The notes under the pieces were generated by a model. It saw nothing but the letters and a program-made list of their open reading frames with translations. It ran no database searches and was not told the DNA's origin. Below are positions 7,101 through 13,738 of a DNA stretch of 27,507 nucleotides, piece after piece. The stretch is from a virus, in the IMG/VR virus record IMGVR_UViG_3300004806_000074, positions 1 through 27,507 of that record; one strand, written 5' to 3'. The number at the start of each line of letters is the position of its first letter. Positions within the stretch are counted from its first letter, which is position 1. Made by a program: the position numbers and the translations under genes.

Positions 7101-7766
7101 ATGCTGCTATTCGATATCGGTGCTAATCGTGGGGATGCTACGATAGCTGGACTTAATAAGGGATTTGATAGGGTGATTGCTGTAGAGGCTGCTCCTAGAA
7201 TCTACGGCCAGCTAGTTAACAACTTCTTGTATGACACTAGGATTACCTGTATAAAGTCAGCAGTATCAGACGAAGACAATAAGGTTATCGAGTTCTATGA
7301 GGCCGAGGAAGATGGCCTATCCACTATAAATAAAGACTGGCTAACAGCAGATACTATGCCATATGCCGGTAAGCCCTACAGGACCGTGTACTCAAGCACT
7401 ATAACTCTTGACACCCTTGTAAATGAATACGGTACCCCTGACCTTATAAAGGTAGACGTAGAGGGGGCAGAGTGGTCGGTATTTAAAGGTATGACCAAGT
7501 ACTATGGAAAGATGGCGTTTGAATGGACGGACGTAACCCTTGATGAGCATAACACTCAGCTAGAGTATCTTCTTTCTTTAGGATACACAGAGGTTGCGCC
7601 ACAGTTCATAGTTCACCATCTAGACGAGCCGAGTGAATGGCTTCCTTTAGAAGGCTTTGACCTAACTGACTGGGTGGATACCCATAAAGACGCCTGGGTA
7701 GGTGGGGGCTGGAAAGAGGCTAATCTTAGGCCTACAGCTGATGTGGGAATGTGTTGGGTGAGGTAG
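7101..7766 (+). CDS. FkbM-family methyltransferase
   Basis: A 221-residue protein with the FkbM hallmarks: cofactor motif FDIGANRGDAT (4-14), an acidic residue ending the next strand (AVEAAP, 27-32), and DLIKVDVEGAEWSVFKGM (114-131), the most diagnostic segment of the family. FkbM enzymes are O-methyltransferases, and many in glycan clusters methylate sugars. The gene starts five bases after the propeller gene, with GAGG about ten bases before the ATG, so the two form a unit. With the Methyltransferase_24 gene at 4933 the cassette has two separate methyltransferases, suggesting two methylation sites or substrates. Confidence 0.85.
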   Translation: MLLFDIGANRGDATIAGLNKGFDRVIAVEAAPRIYGQLVNNFLYDTRITCIKSAVSDEDNKVIEFYEAEEDGLSTINKDWLTADTMPYAGKPYRTVYSSTITLDTLVNEYGTPDLIKVDVEGAEWSVFKGMTKYYGKMAFEWTDVTLDEHNTQLEYLLSLGYTEVAPQFIVHHLDEPSEWLPLEGFDLTDWVDTHKDAWVGGGWKEANLRPTADVGMCWVR

Positions 7767-7790
7767 AGCAGTACAAAAACCTGTTTTTTT

Positions 7791-7823
7791 AGTATTGTAT
7801 ACAGTGTCTAACTCTTAAGGAGA
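7791..7823 (+). promoter_or_regulatory. Possible promoter and strong ribosome site before the fibre gene
   Basis: The 62-base gap after the FkbM gene holds a T-run, then TGTATACAGT (a TANNNT-type -10 may be TACAGT at 7800-7805), then AAGGAGA at 7817-7823. The ribosome site supports the GTG start at 7829. The promoter itself is a weak call. Confidence 0.3.
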
Positions 7824-7828
7824 CATAA

Positions 7829-8764
7829 GTGGCAGTATACCAATCTAATGGGTTTCCCAACCAAGTTCGAAGCTTAAGCCCAGTAACCGACCTTGTAAGC
7901 ATAGTAGATGCGTCTGACGTAGACTCTCTTCAACAAGAGGTTCTATCTATTGAGACTGCTTTAGGAACAGCCGCCACTACTAACCCCCTAGTATCAACGT
8001 TTACAGGTACTTGGACTACAACCATGAATGGTGGAACTTCCTGGAACACCATTGCAGATCGTCTTCTAAACATTGAGGCTGGCCTAGTAAACGGCGTAGG
8101 AACCGCATCTAACTACGTATCTAAAAGCGGTGGCAGCACCATCTCTGTAACTACAAGTACAGGTGCTCCCGGATTAACTTTGGTTACAACCTCAGGTACT
8201 AACAACCTTTTAAAGGCAGCCGCATTTACTCTAAGCTATCTTGGTATTCCACAGGTTAATGGAAGCAACGTCCTATATGTAGGAAGCTCAGATTATACAA
8301 GTCTAGTAAACAGTATTAACGCAGCCTCAGGTACAGGCGGAGCAGCTATTGCAAAGTCCGTCTTTACAGCAGCTGGAGATATGCTCTATGCAACAGCTGC
8401 GGGAACACCTACAAATCTTCCTATTGGAAGTGCTGGACAATACCTTATGGTAATGAGTGGTATGCCAGTATGGACAACGATGCCTATGGGCGTACCAACA
8501 TCTACGCTTACAACTAACGGCGATCTCATGTACTACAACAGCGGTATTACACGTCTTCCTGTAGGAAGTAGCGGCCAAGTATTGACGGTTGTTAGTGGAT
8601 TACCTTCATGGCAGGCACCTAGTAGCGCGTTCGTTTCTCAAACAAATGGAACAGTATCTACTGCTTCTACCTCTTTAGGTGTTGTTAGAAACGTATGGAC
8701 AAGCACCGCAACACCTACATCTTCTAATGGGGCAGATGGAGACATCTGGCTGGTATACGTATAA
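7829..8764 (+). CDS. Tail fibre protein with LPxGSxGQ repeats
   Basis: A 311-residue protein with a GTG start chosen because AAGGAGA lies five bases upstream. The N-terminus (LSPVTDLVSIVDASDVDSL, about 16-34) is followed by a coiled-coil-like stretch and Ser/Thr-rich beta segments. Near residues 180-270 there are two copies of a module of about 40 residues: GDMLYATAAGTPTNLPIGSAG then GDLMYYNSGITRLPVGSSG, each followed by a VVSGLPSW-type end. This module is typical of phage tail fibres, where it marks trimeric beta shafts. The C-terminal strand GADGDIWLVYV is also common in such proteins. It overlaps the next fibre gene by one base. Confidence 0.7.
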   Translation: MAVYQSNGFPNQVRSLSPVTDLVSIVDASDVDSLQQEVLSIETALGTAATTNPLVSTFTGTWTTTMNGGTSWNTIADRLLNIEAGLVNGVGTASNYVSKSGGSTISVTTSTGAPGLTLVTTSGTNNLLKAAAFTLSYLGIPQVNGSNVLYVGSSDYTSLVNSINAASGTGGAAIAKSVFTAAGDMLYATAAGTPTNLPIGSAGQYLMVMSGMPVWTTMPMGVPTSTLTTNGDLMYYNSGITRLPVGSSGQVLTVVSGLPSWQAPSSAFVSQTNGTVSTASTSLGVVRNVWTSTATPTSSNGADGDIWLVYV

Positions 8765-10059
8765 TGCCTGGTCAAATTAGGGTAAGTGGTACCTGGCACA
8801 ATGCAAACTCCGCTCTTGTAAGGGTTTCTGGATCTTGGCGCTCTGTTTCTTCTGGATGGATCAGGATTGCAGGAACTTGGCATAAGTGGTTTACCGGAGC
8901 AGTAACAGACACCTTTACTAGGACAACTACTGCTGGTTCTTTAGGCACAGCTGATACAGGACAGGCTTGGACTACTAACTTTGGTAACTGGTACGCAAAC
9001 GGCTCACAAGCTACATCAGCAGACTCTACATCTACTGGAGTTGCCGGCGCCCTATCTACCATCAATCTTGGTACAGCCAACGTTCAAGAATTTTTGGGCA
9101 CACAAGCAACAAGCACATCTAACCCTTCAGGACTAACACCTCCAGGAACAGGCCTAGCATTCTGGGCAACCCCAGGAGGCTCTTGGTGGGGAGCAATGTC
9201 ATATAGCGATGTCACTACTAGTACGTATTCTTGCCCTGGAACTCCATACTGCAACCCTGTTTATACATGTAATAACGTGACCTCTACATCTACCTATACA
9301 GGTACAGCAGTTCCTGGAACAACAACCTATACATATGTAGGATCAGCAGTTAGCTCATCTGCATCTGTTAGTCAGCGTACGTGTACTTCTGGTGACGTAT
9401 CAAATCCAAGTAGCCCCTGCTTTGGTTATTCTGTGGGTACATGTAGTGTTAGTGGAAGCGGAACCCCTTGCGCATACTCTTGCTCTACAGGCTATAACGC
9501 CCAAAACGGATATTGCTACACATGCTCTACTGGATTTAATGGACCAGCTGGTGGATCAGGAAGCTACGCATCTTGCTATACCTCTTCGACTAGCGCTACA
9601 ACCTATACTTGTAACGCTGGAGATACTGGAGGAGGAACAAGCTCAACCTGTACACATACAACTGTTACTAGTGGGGGAACATATCCATCCTGTAGTAATG
9701 GGTTTACTACCTCTTCTGGTGGAACCTATCCGTCTTGTAGCAATGGGTCCACAACCCCTACTACAACCTGCACCTCTTCTACAACTAACTATTATGTACA
9801 GGTAATCTACTCCTCAGCTGGAGGGTCTAGCTATGCCGTTCAAAGTACAACAGCAACTACTGCCCAGCCTACCTCACTAGAGGTAACTACCAGCGGAAAT
9901 AACTATACAGTTATTGGTTCTACATCAACTGCTACAAACCTAGTGCAGGTTACCGGTACCAACACGGGAACCAAGGGCACATATCATGGTATAGTTAAGG
10001 CATATAGTGCTAATGCACAGGGATCTACAGTAGACAATTTCTCAGCACAAGGACAATAA
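8764..10059 (+). CDS. Fibre protein with lectin-like domain split by a Cys-rich insert
   Basis: A 431-residue protein. The first 42 residues hold three copies of a VRVSGTW-type motif (RVSGTWH, RVSGSWR, RIAGTWHKW), a common phage tail repeat. DTFTRTTTAGSLGTADTGQAW (about 49-69) opens what looks like a concanavalin-type beta sandwich; its closing half appears only near 345-430 (YYVQVIYSSAGG, then GTYHGIVKAYSANAQGS and DNFSAQGQ). Between them lies about 180 residues with 16 cysteines, otherwise Ser, Thr, Gly and Tyr, including a duplicated SGGTYPSCSNG. The cysteines suggest disulfides in the mature virion or metal binding. It is probably exposed on the particle; its ligand is unknown. Confidence 0.65.
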   Translation: MPGQIRVSGTWHNANSALVRVSGSWRSVSSGWIRIAGTWHKWFTGAVTDTFTRTTTAGSLGTADTGQAWTTNFGNWYANGSQATSADSTSTGVAGALSTINLGTANVQEFLGTQATSTSNPSGLTPPGTGLAFWATPGGSWWGAMSYSDVTTSTYSCPGTPYCNPVYTCNNVTSTSTYTGTAVPGTTTYTYVGSAVSSSASVSQRTCTSGDVSNPSSPCFGYSVGTCSVSGSGTPCAYSCSTGYNAQNGYCYTCSTGFNGPAGGSGSYASCYTSSTSATTYTCNAGDTGGGTSSTCTHTTVTSGGTYPSCSNGFTTSSGGTYPSCSNGSTTPTTTCTSSTTNYYVQVIYSSAGGSSYAVQSTTATTAQPTSLEVTTSGNNYTVIGSTSTATNLVQVTGTNTGTKGTYHGIVKAYSANAQGSTVDNFSAQGQ

Positions 10060-10060
10060 T

Positions 10061-10309
10061 ATGAGCACACCATACGATAGGCCAGCAAGGCCTTGGGACT
10101 TATTTAATAAGAATCTGGGTAGGGTTCAAACCACAGTAGCAGAGGAAAGATTTGCTATTTGCAAAGCCTGCCCTGAACTGCTTCCTACAGGAAACTGTAA
10201 GCAATGTGGATGCTTTATGTCAGCTAAGGTAAAGCTGCCTAATGCATCTTGCCCATTACATAAGTGGGATCAGGTTAGAGTTTCTTATCTAGAAGAAGAA
10301 GGAGAATAA
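10061..10309 (+). CDS. Small Cys-cluster protein (DUF6171-like)
   Basis: An 82-residue protein with CKACPELLPTGNCKQCGCF (34-52) and a later CPLHKW (about 64-69). The pattern C-x2-C-x8-C-x2-C-G-C with a final C-P-L-x-K-W resembles a small phage family I recall as DUF6171, expected to bind zinc or another metal. The remainder is hydrophilic. It starts one base after the fibre gene stop and is one base from the next gene, so it belongs to the same transcript. Its role is unknown. Confidence 0.65.
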   Translation: MSTPYDRPARPWDLFNKNLGRVQTTVAEERFAICKACPELLPTGNCKQCGCFMSAKVKLPNASCPLHKWDQVRVSYLEEEGE

Positions 10310-10310
10310 G

Positions 10311-10529
10311 ATGACAGAAGAACTACCCCCATACAAAATTGCATTCGTAATTGACGGAAAAGTTGTAGATGTAATTCAGACAGATAGCCGGTTAGCTGCA
10401 ATCTTTTTAAGTGAGCCTGTAATTGTAGACATTACTGAAAAGACAACTACAGACGGAATCTCGCCTATTATCATAGGAACTGACTATGATGAAGTTACTG
10501 GCGTGTTCACCCTACCAGGTAACCTATAA
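10311..10529 (+). CDS. Small phage protein, unknown role
   Basis: A 72-residue protein with alternating beta strands: YKIAFVIDGKVVDVIQTD (8-25), AAIFLSEPVIVDIT (29-42), then an acidic turn and a final strand. GGAG lies about seven bases before the ATG. The IDGKVVDV-type opening and the LSEP segment recall short hypothetical proteins of T4-like phages, but I cannot name a family. It is coupled to the Cys-cluster gene upstream. Confidence 0.55.
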   Translation: MTEELPPYKIAFVIDGKVVDVIQTDSRLAAIFLSEPVIVDITEKTTTDGISPIIIGTDYDEVTGVFTLPGNL

Positions 10530-10538
10530 GGAACGATA

Positions 10539-11117
10539 ATGCGTGGAGAGAATAGACAGGGCCGGTTTAACATACCGTTTGAGCATTCCTCAATAATCTC
10601 TGGTACCACCAATGAACTGGTATCTACTGTAGGAACAACTGTAGCCTGGTGGCAGTATGATCCAGCCAGCACAGTAGTTGATCCAATCTACGACGTGGGT
10701 GGAAACTCTGGGACTGGACGTATGTGGAAGAGCCCTATCACCATACCTGTGGTAAATGCTCACCTAGAACAAGGCGTCACAGTGCAGAGTGACCGAGGCT
10801 TCTACAACGTGGACCAGCTAACTATTATAATAAATGTGGACGTTATTGAAAACCACCTGAACTTTTATGGAGCTAACGCTAACAATATCCCACAGCTTAG
10901 CAACGTAGAGATCAACCCTGATGAGTACCTCCGTGATCGCATTGTGTTTAGGGACGAAGTCTTTACCCCTATTAGGGCACTCCCTGAAGGAATTATCCAG
11001 AACAATTACACTCTTTTGCGTGTACAATGTAATCAGGTGAATCCGGAAGAGCTGGTCAACGACTCGCAATTCCAGCACTATGCCAACTATTCTGCGTTTG
11101 ACCCTACTACTCTCTAA
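10539..11117 (+). CDS. Putative head-closure/neck protein
   Basis: A 192-residue protein with a mostly beta middle section. The segment WWQYDPASTVVDPIYDVGG (37-55) and the following Trp-containing MWKSPITIPVVNAHLEQG resemble head-closure (connector) proteins of tailed phages. So does a later barrel with RDRIVFRDEVFTPIRAL (131-147) and YTLLRVQCNQVNPEELV near 156-172. Such proteins seal the portal and join head to tail. The gene lies a few genes before the tail terminator and sheath, which fits that role. The match is by pattern only; a minor structural protein is the alternative. Confidence 0.45.
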   Translation: MRGENRQGRFNIPFEHSSIISGTTNELVSTVGTTVAWWQYDPASTVVDPIYDVGGNSGTGRMWKSPITIPVVNAHLEQGVTVQSDRGFYNVDQLTIIINVDVIENHLNFYGANANNIPQLSNVEINPDEYLRDRIVFRDEVFTPIRALPEGIIQNNYTLLRVQCNQVNPEELVNDSQFQHYANYSAFDPTTL

Positions 11118-11125
11118 GGAAAATC

Positions 11126-11431
11126 ATGTCACTATCACACAGCGTTGTAGATTTAAATAGCTCAACCGCCGTCTCTCTTACCCCTTCAGATCCAACAGTA
11201 ACAGTTAATGGAGAAAACTATCCTACATGGAGTAGCATGTCCATTAACATTCAAAATGTAGACCTTGTAGCTACAGTGTATATTGGTTCTTCTTCAGTAA
11301 CCTCGTCTTCATACGGACTTACTTTGTTGCCAGGAACTTCTGTCTCTATTGATAGCCTAAGTGTTAATGAGCCAGTTTATGCAATTTCATCTGCTTCATC
11401 TAGCGTATCTGTACTGGCGGTATTAAAGTGA
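11126..11431 (+). CDS. Small beta-sandwich virion protein, unknown
   Basis: A 101-residue protein rich in Ser and Val with regular beta strands: SMSINIQNVDLVATVYIGSS (37-56), YGLTLLPGTSVSID (63-76), and a final VSVLAVLK. Small proteins of this type often decorate phage heads or fibres. AAGGA lies six bases before the ATG. Its stop overlaps the GTG start of the next gene (GTGA), so the pair is translationally coupled. Confidence 0.5.
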   Translation: MSLSHSVVDLNSSTAVSLTPSDPTVTVNGENYPTWSSMSINIQNVDLVATVYIGSSSVTSSSYGLTLLPGTSVSIDSLSVNEPVYAISSASSSVSVLAVLK

Positions 11432-11931
11432 GCATCCGTGTAAACAGCCCTGTAATTCCCGCAGCCATTCTTTACTACGGCAACTTTGCTTTAAGCACAA
11501 ACCAGGCTAGCGGAGGAACCACCACAGATAACCTTATTACTTGGGACACGACCAATATAAGCAAGGGCATGACCCTTAACTCATCGGATAAAAGTAAGAT
11601 TGTTTTTGCAAACCCAGGAACATACAACCTTAACTTTTTAGGTCAGTTTAGCTTCACTGGCGGTACAAGTGATTATCACATCACAACTTGGTTCTCTAAA
11701 AACGGCGTTCAAGTTCCAGCCTCTGCTTTTACCTTTACCACAGCTAGTGCGCAGGGCTCACAGGTTTTAGCAAACATTGAGTCTCCAATTTCTGTGTTGC
11801 CAAATGACTACATTCAATTTCATTGGTGGTCTGGCGCATCAGGAATGTCCCTTCTTGCTACAGCAGCGGGTACAAACCCAACCCGTCCAGCTTCCCCGTC
11901 AGCTAACTTAACAATCTATAACGTAGGGTAG
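11428..11931 (+). CDS. C1q/TNF-like jelly-roll virion protein
   Basis: A 167-residue protein with a GTG start in a GTGA overlap with the previous gene. Strand pattern and key words fit a C1q/TNF-like jelly roll: ITWDTTNISKGM, KIVFANPGTYNLNFLGQFSF (58-77), ITTWFSKNGVQVPASAFTF (about 84-103), and SVLPNDYIQFHWWSG (about 123-137). These domains trimerise and, in phages, usually form the tips of fibres or head decorations. There are no cysteines. Its place next to another small beta protein and before the Lys-rich proteins suggests a head or neck decoration, but a fibre tip cannot be excluded. Confidence 0.55.
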   Translation: MSIRVNSPVIPAAILYYGNFALSTNQASGGTTTDNLITWDTTNISKGMTLNSSDKSKIVFANPGTYNLNFLGQFSFTGGTSDYHITTWFSKNGVQVPASAFTFTTASAQGSQVLANIESPISVLPNDYIQFHWWSGASGMSLLATAAGTNPTRPASPSANLTIYNVG

Positions 11932-11939
11932 GAATAGAA

Positions 11940-12110
11940 ATGGCAAAAGAACACCCAGGCTTTAAGGCCGCACAGAATAAAATTGCAGCAAAAGAAGGTG
12001 TCTCCAAGGAGGCAGCCGGCGCTATACTAGCTTCATCCTCTCGCAAGGCTTCGGCTAAGGCGAAGGCTAAGAATCCTAATTTGAAGAAGGTAAAGGGTGC
12101 CAAAAAGTAA
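11940..12110 (+). CDS. 56-residue Lys/Ala-rich phage protein
   Basis: A short, strongly basic protein opening with MAKEHPGFKAAQNKIAAKEG, then VSKEAAGAILASSSRKA and a Lys-rich tail. The HPGFK-x-x-x-x-K-I-x-x-x-E-G-V-S pattern occurs in many phage mini-proteins near structural genes, where the role is unknown but DNA or capsid-interior binding is often supposed. The gene begins eight bases after the jelly-roll gene stop, with AGGAAT upstream. It overlaps the next gene by 14 bases in another frame. Confidence 0.65.
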   Translation: MAKEHPGFKAAQNKIAAKEGVSKEAAGAILASSSRKASAKAKAKNPNLKKVKGAKK

Positions 12111-12300
12111 GCTACGCCCAAAGGCGGTAGAGAAGAAGAAAAGAGCTCAGGCTAATAAGGTAGCTACCAAGCCTAAAGCTGCTGAATCGGGAAACCCTGG
12201 AGGCAAAACATACTATGCTAATAGTTTGGCCGGAGCTGTAAAACTAGGTAGTGGGGTTAAAAAGACCTCATTCCATAACCGTAAAGGCGGAGGTGAATAA
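12097..12300 (+). CDS. 67-residue basic protein
   Basis: GTG start inside the end of the previous gene, where AAGAAGGTAAAGG supplies a ribosome site. The product begins MPKSKLRPKAVEKKKRAQ and is rich in Lys, with GNPGGKTYYANSLAGAV in the middle. It is likely a nucleic-acid or virion-interior protein, by composition only. Its stop overlaps the next ATG by one base. Confidence 0.55.
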   Translation: MPKSKLRPKAVEKKKRAQANKVATKPKAAESGNPGGKTYYANSLAGAVKLGSGVKKTSFHNRKGGGE

Positions 12301-12386
12301 TGTGTAAGTCATGCGGATGCGGATGCTCAAAGCCTAATTGCAAGGGCGCCTGCAAGAAGAAGTCGACCACTAAGAAGGGAAAGTAA
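12300..12386 (+). CDS. 28-residue Cys/Lys metallothionein-like mini-protein
   Basis: Encodes a peptide of 28 residues: MCKSCGCGCSKPNCKGACKK followed by a Lys/Thr tail. Six cysteines lie within the first 18 residues in C-x2-C-x-C-x-C spacing, as in metal-cluster proteins. It is kept between tightly overlapping genes (ATAATG overlap with the previous stop, and the next ATG follows its TAA at once). AAAGGCGGAGG lies upstream as a ribosome site. That packing is the main argument that it is translated. Metal binding is inferred. Confidence 0.55.
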   Translation: MCKSCGCGCSKPNCKGACKKKSTTKKGK

Positions 12387-12542
12387 ATGGCTCATAAAGA
12401 TAGTAAGTTTGAAAAGGGCATGAACAAAGCTCAGAAGGAGGAGTTTGAGTCTAAGGACGAAAAGAACGACTCTAAGCTAGCTAAGGAAATCAAAGGCAAG
12501 GGCAAGAAGAAAGCCCCAGCAAAGAAACCTAAAAAGAAGTAA
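12387..12542 (+). CDS. 51-residue Lys-rich charged protein
   Basis: Starts directly after the stop of the mini-protein gene, with AAGGGAAAG as ribosome site. The product is almost entirely charged (MAHKDSKFEKGMNKAQKEEF, then alternating Lys/Asp/Glu) and ends in a Lys-Ala-Pro tail. It is predicted to be helical or disordered. It is the last gene before the terminator, closing the four-gene basic cluster. Function is unknown. Confidence 0.55.
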   Translation: MAHKDSKFEKGMNKAQKEEFESKDEKNDSKLAKEIKGKGKKKAPAKKPKKK

Positions 12543-12547
12543 GAGTT

Positions 12548-12576
12548 AAGCCCCCAGAGATGGGGGCTTTACTTTA
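12548..12576 (+). terminator. Rho-independent terminator
   Basis: A nine-base-pair stem, AAGCCCCCA and TGGGGGCTT, closes a GAGA loop and is followed by a T-rich tail. It ends the transcript of the basic mini-protein cluster and is the only convincing terminator in the window. Confidence 0.85.
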
Positions 12577-12580
12577 TGAT
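12575..12580 (+). promoter_or_regulatory. Possible -10 box after the terminator
   Basis: TATGAT overlaps the T-tail of the terminator and lies about 65 bases before the ATG at 12646. There is no recognisable -35. It could restart transcription for the neck and tail genes. Confidence 0.25.
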
Positions 12581-12636
12581 TGACCTTGACGCCAGAGCAA
12601 TCTGGAACCCTGCTGCTGTACCTTGCGCCTTCCTAT

Positions 12637-12641
12637 GGAGG
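12637..12641 (+). promoter_or_regulatory. Ribosome site that decides the start at 12646
   Basis: GGAGG four bases before ATG 12646. The frame is open further upstream to TTG codons at 12580 and 12586, which have no ribosome site, so the ATG is preferred. Confidence 0.5.
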
Positions 12642-12645
12642 AAAT

Positions 12646-12813
12646 ATGATCAACCTAGCTAATAAGCTAAACCGGTATGAAACTGATGCCGATAAACAGG
12701 AGTTTATCAAGGGAGTAGTTGGGCTGGACAAAAACAATGCGGGAGCTAAAAAAGCCGCAATTGGTTTTGTAGCTGGATACCTACTTTCTAAGAAGCTCCG
12801 TAAAAATGGCTAA
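12646..12813 (+). CDS. Small protein with one hydrophobic helix, unknown
   Basis: A 55-residue protein (MINLANKLNRYETDADKQEF, then GVVGLDKNNAGAKKAAIGFVAG and a short hydrophobic stretch ending in LLSKKLRKNG). The AAIGFVAGYLL segment may be a weak membrane or packing helix. The frame stays open to 12580 and the extra 22 residues (LTPEQSGTLLLYLAPSYGGN) also look protein-like, so a 77-residue form from a TTG start is a real alternative. It overlaps the next gene by eight bases. Function unknown; its position suggests a neck or assembly role. Confidence 0.55.
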   Translation: MINLANKLNRYETDADKQEFIKGVVGLDKNNAGAKKAAIGFVAGYLLSKKLRKNG

Positions 12814-13084
12814 GGTAAGTATTAAATCATATTTAAACGCAGCAGTGGCAGATGCAGAGCGTAAAGCTGAAGGCATCTACACACAGACTTTGCGCAGCCA
12901 TGTTTCTATGTATAACTGGCCAGAGGATATAGTTAGCCAGCTATCTGTTACATATGGAGCTAGTGGCCATCAAGTTACCTATCCTAAGAGTATCGAAGAT
13001 CAGGTACTCACGCTTGAGTATGGAACTCAGACCTCACAACCTTCCCCAGCAATACGCAACTTCCATTTTAGAATGGGGGCTTAA
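12806..13084 (+). CDS. Small neck/tail-completion candidate
   Basis: A 92-residue protein. Residues 1-50 are helical (SYLNAAVADAERKAEGIYTQ, then LRSHVSMYNWPEDIVSQL) and the rest is beta-like, ending IRNFHFRMGA. The position between the head-closure-like protein and the likely tail terminator fits a neck or tail-completion factor, as does its small size, but no family motif is recognised. The start overlaps the previous gene by eight bases; the next gene starts two bases after its stop. Confidence 0.5.
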   Translation: MAKVSIKSYLNAAVADAERKAEGIYTQTLRSHVSMYNWPEDIVSQLSVTYGASGHQVTYPKSIEDQVLTLEYGTQTSQPSPAIRNFHFRMGA

Positions 13085-13086
13085 TA

Positions 13087-13692
13087 ATGCCTTTTGTTAT
13101 AAATGAAGAAGAAGCACTTAAGAAGTTGCTTACAGGAATTACAGTTTCTGATGGAGGAAACTCTGCACGTCCGGTAGGCGTATTCTATGGACAACCTGAT
13201 CCTCAGATTAGGCAACAGTCCTACCCATATATTACTTTAGACCTTGTAGGTATCCAAGAGGATACTACTAGGGCACACCGTGGATACGTACCAACTACCT
13301 ACCCTGTTGAGGGATCTACCTTAGACGTAGGAAGTCTAACCGACTTCCCAATCCCTGTAGACTTGTTCTATCAGATCTCTACCTGGTCCCGTCAACCTAG
13401 GCATGACCGCCAACTTATTGCAGCACTATTTAGCCCTGGCAGGCTACCATTAAGATTTGGGCAACTCTTTATTACAGAGGACGCAACCTTGCGCCGTCTG
13501 GATGTCTTAGGGTTCTCAAAAAGAGACAGTACTGAATCGGATAAGCGCCTGTTCAATAATGTCTACAACATCAGGATTAGCTCTGAACTGTTCCCAGATC
13601 AGATCGTCCAGTTAACACCTGTAACACAAGCACCAAACATAACATACAACTACCAAACAGAAGTATTCACCTCGCCAACATTCCCTGCATAA
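13087..13692 (+). CDS. Putative tail terminator protein
   Basis: A 201-residue protein. The N-terminus opens with a helix (NEEEALKKLLTGITVSD), followed by a GVFYGQPDPQIRQQSYPYI segment (31-49) in which inputs and product strands alternate, VDLFYQISTWSRQPRHDRQL (91-110), LPLRFGQLFITEDATLRRLD (119-138), then VYNIRISSELF. The pattern of an N-terminal helix, paired strands with a YQIS-type strand and a helix after it, and the position directly before the sheath gene, match tail terminator proteins that cap the tube and sheath. No residue-level proof is available. Confidence 0.5.
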   Translation: MPFVINEEEALKKLLTGITVSDGGNSARPVGVFYGQPDPQIRQQSYPYITLDLVGIQEDTTRAHRGYVPTTYPVEGSTLDVGSLTDFPIPVDLFYQISTWSRQPRHDRQLIAALFSPGRLPLRFGQLFITEDATLRRLDVLGFSKRDSTESDKRLFNNVYNIRISSELFPDQIVQLTPVTQAPNITYNYQTEVFTSPTFPA

Positions 13693-13738
13693 TCTGGCCA
13701 CCCAAAGAAAACAAACTAACCCTAAGGAGTAAACCCGA

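Noticed and set aside
7767-7828. AAAAAC-CT-GTTTTT as a terminator after the FkbM gene
   Set aside because: The stem has only A-T pairs and one G-C pair with a two-base loop, too weak to call.
12576-12662. 28-codon frame from ATG 12576 as a gene
   Set aside because: No ribosome site, overlaps the frame that continues into the gene at 12646, and its ATG lies in the terminator tail. Kept only as an observation.
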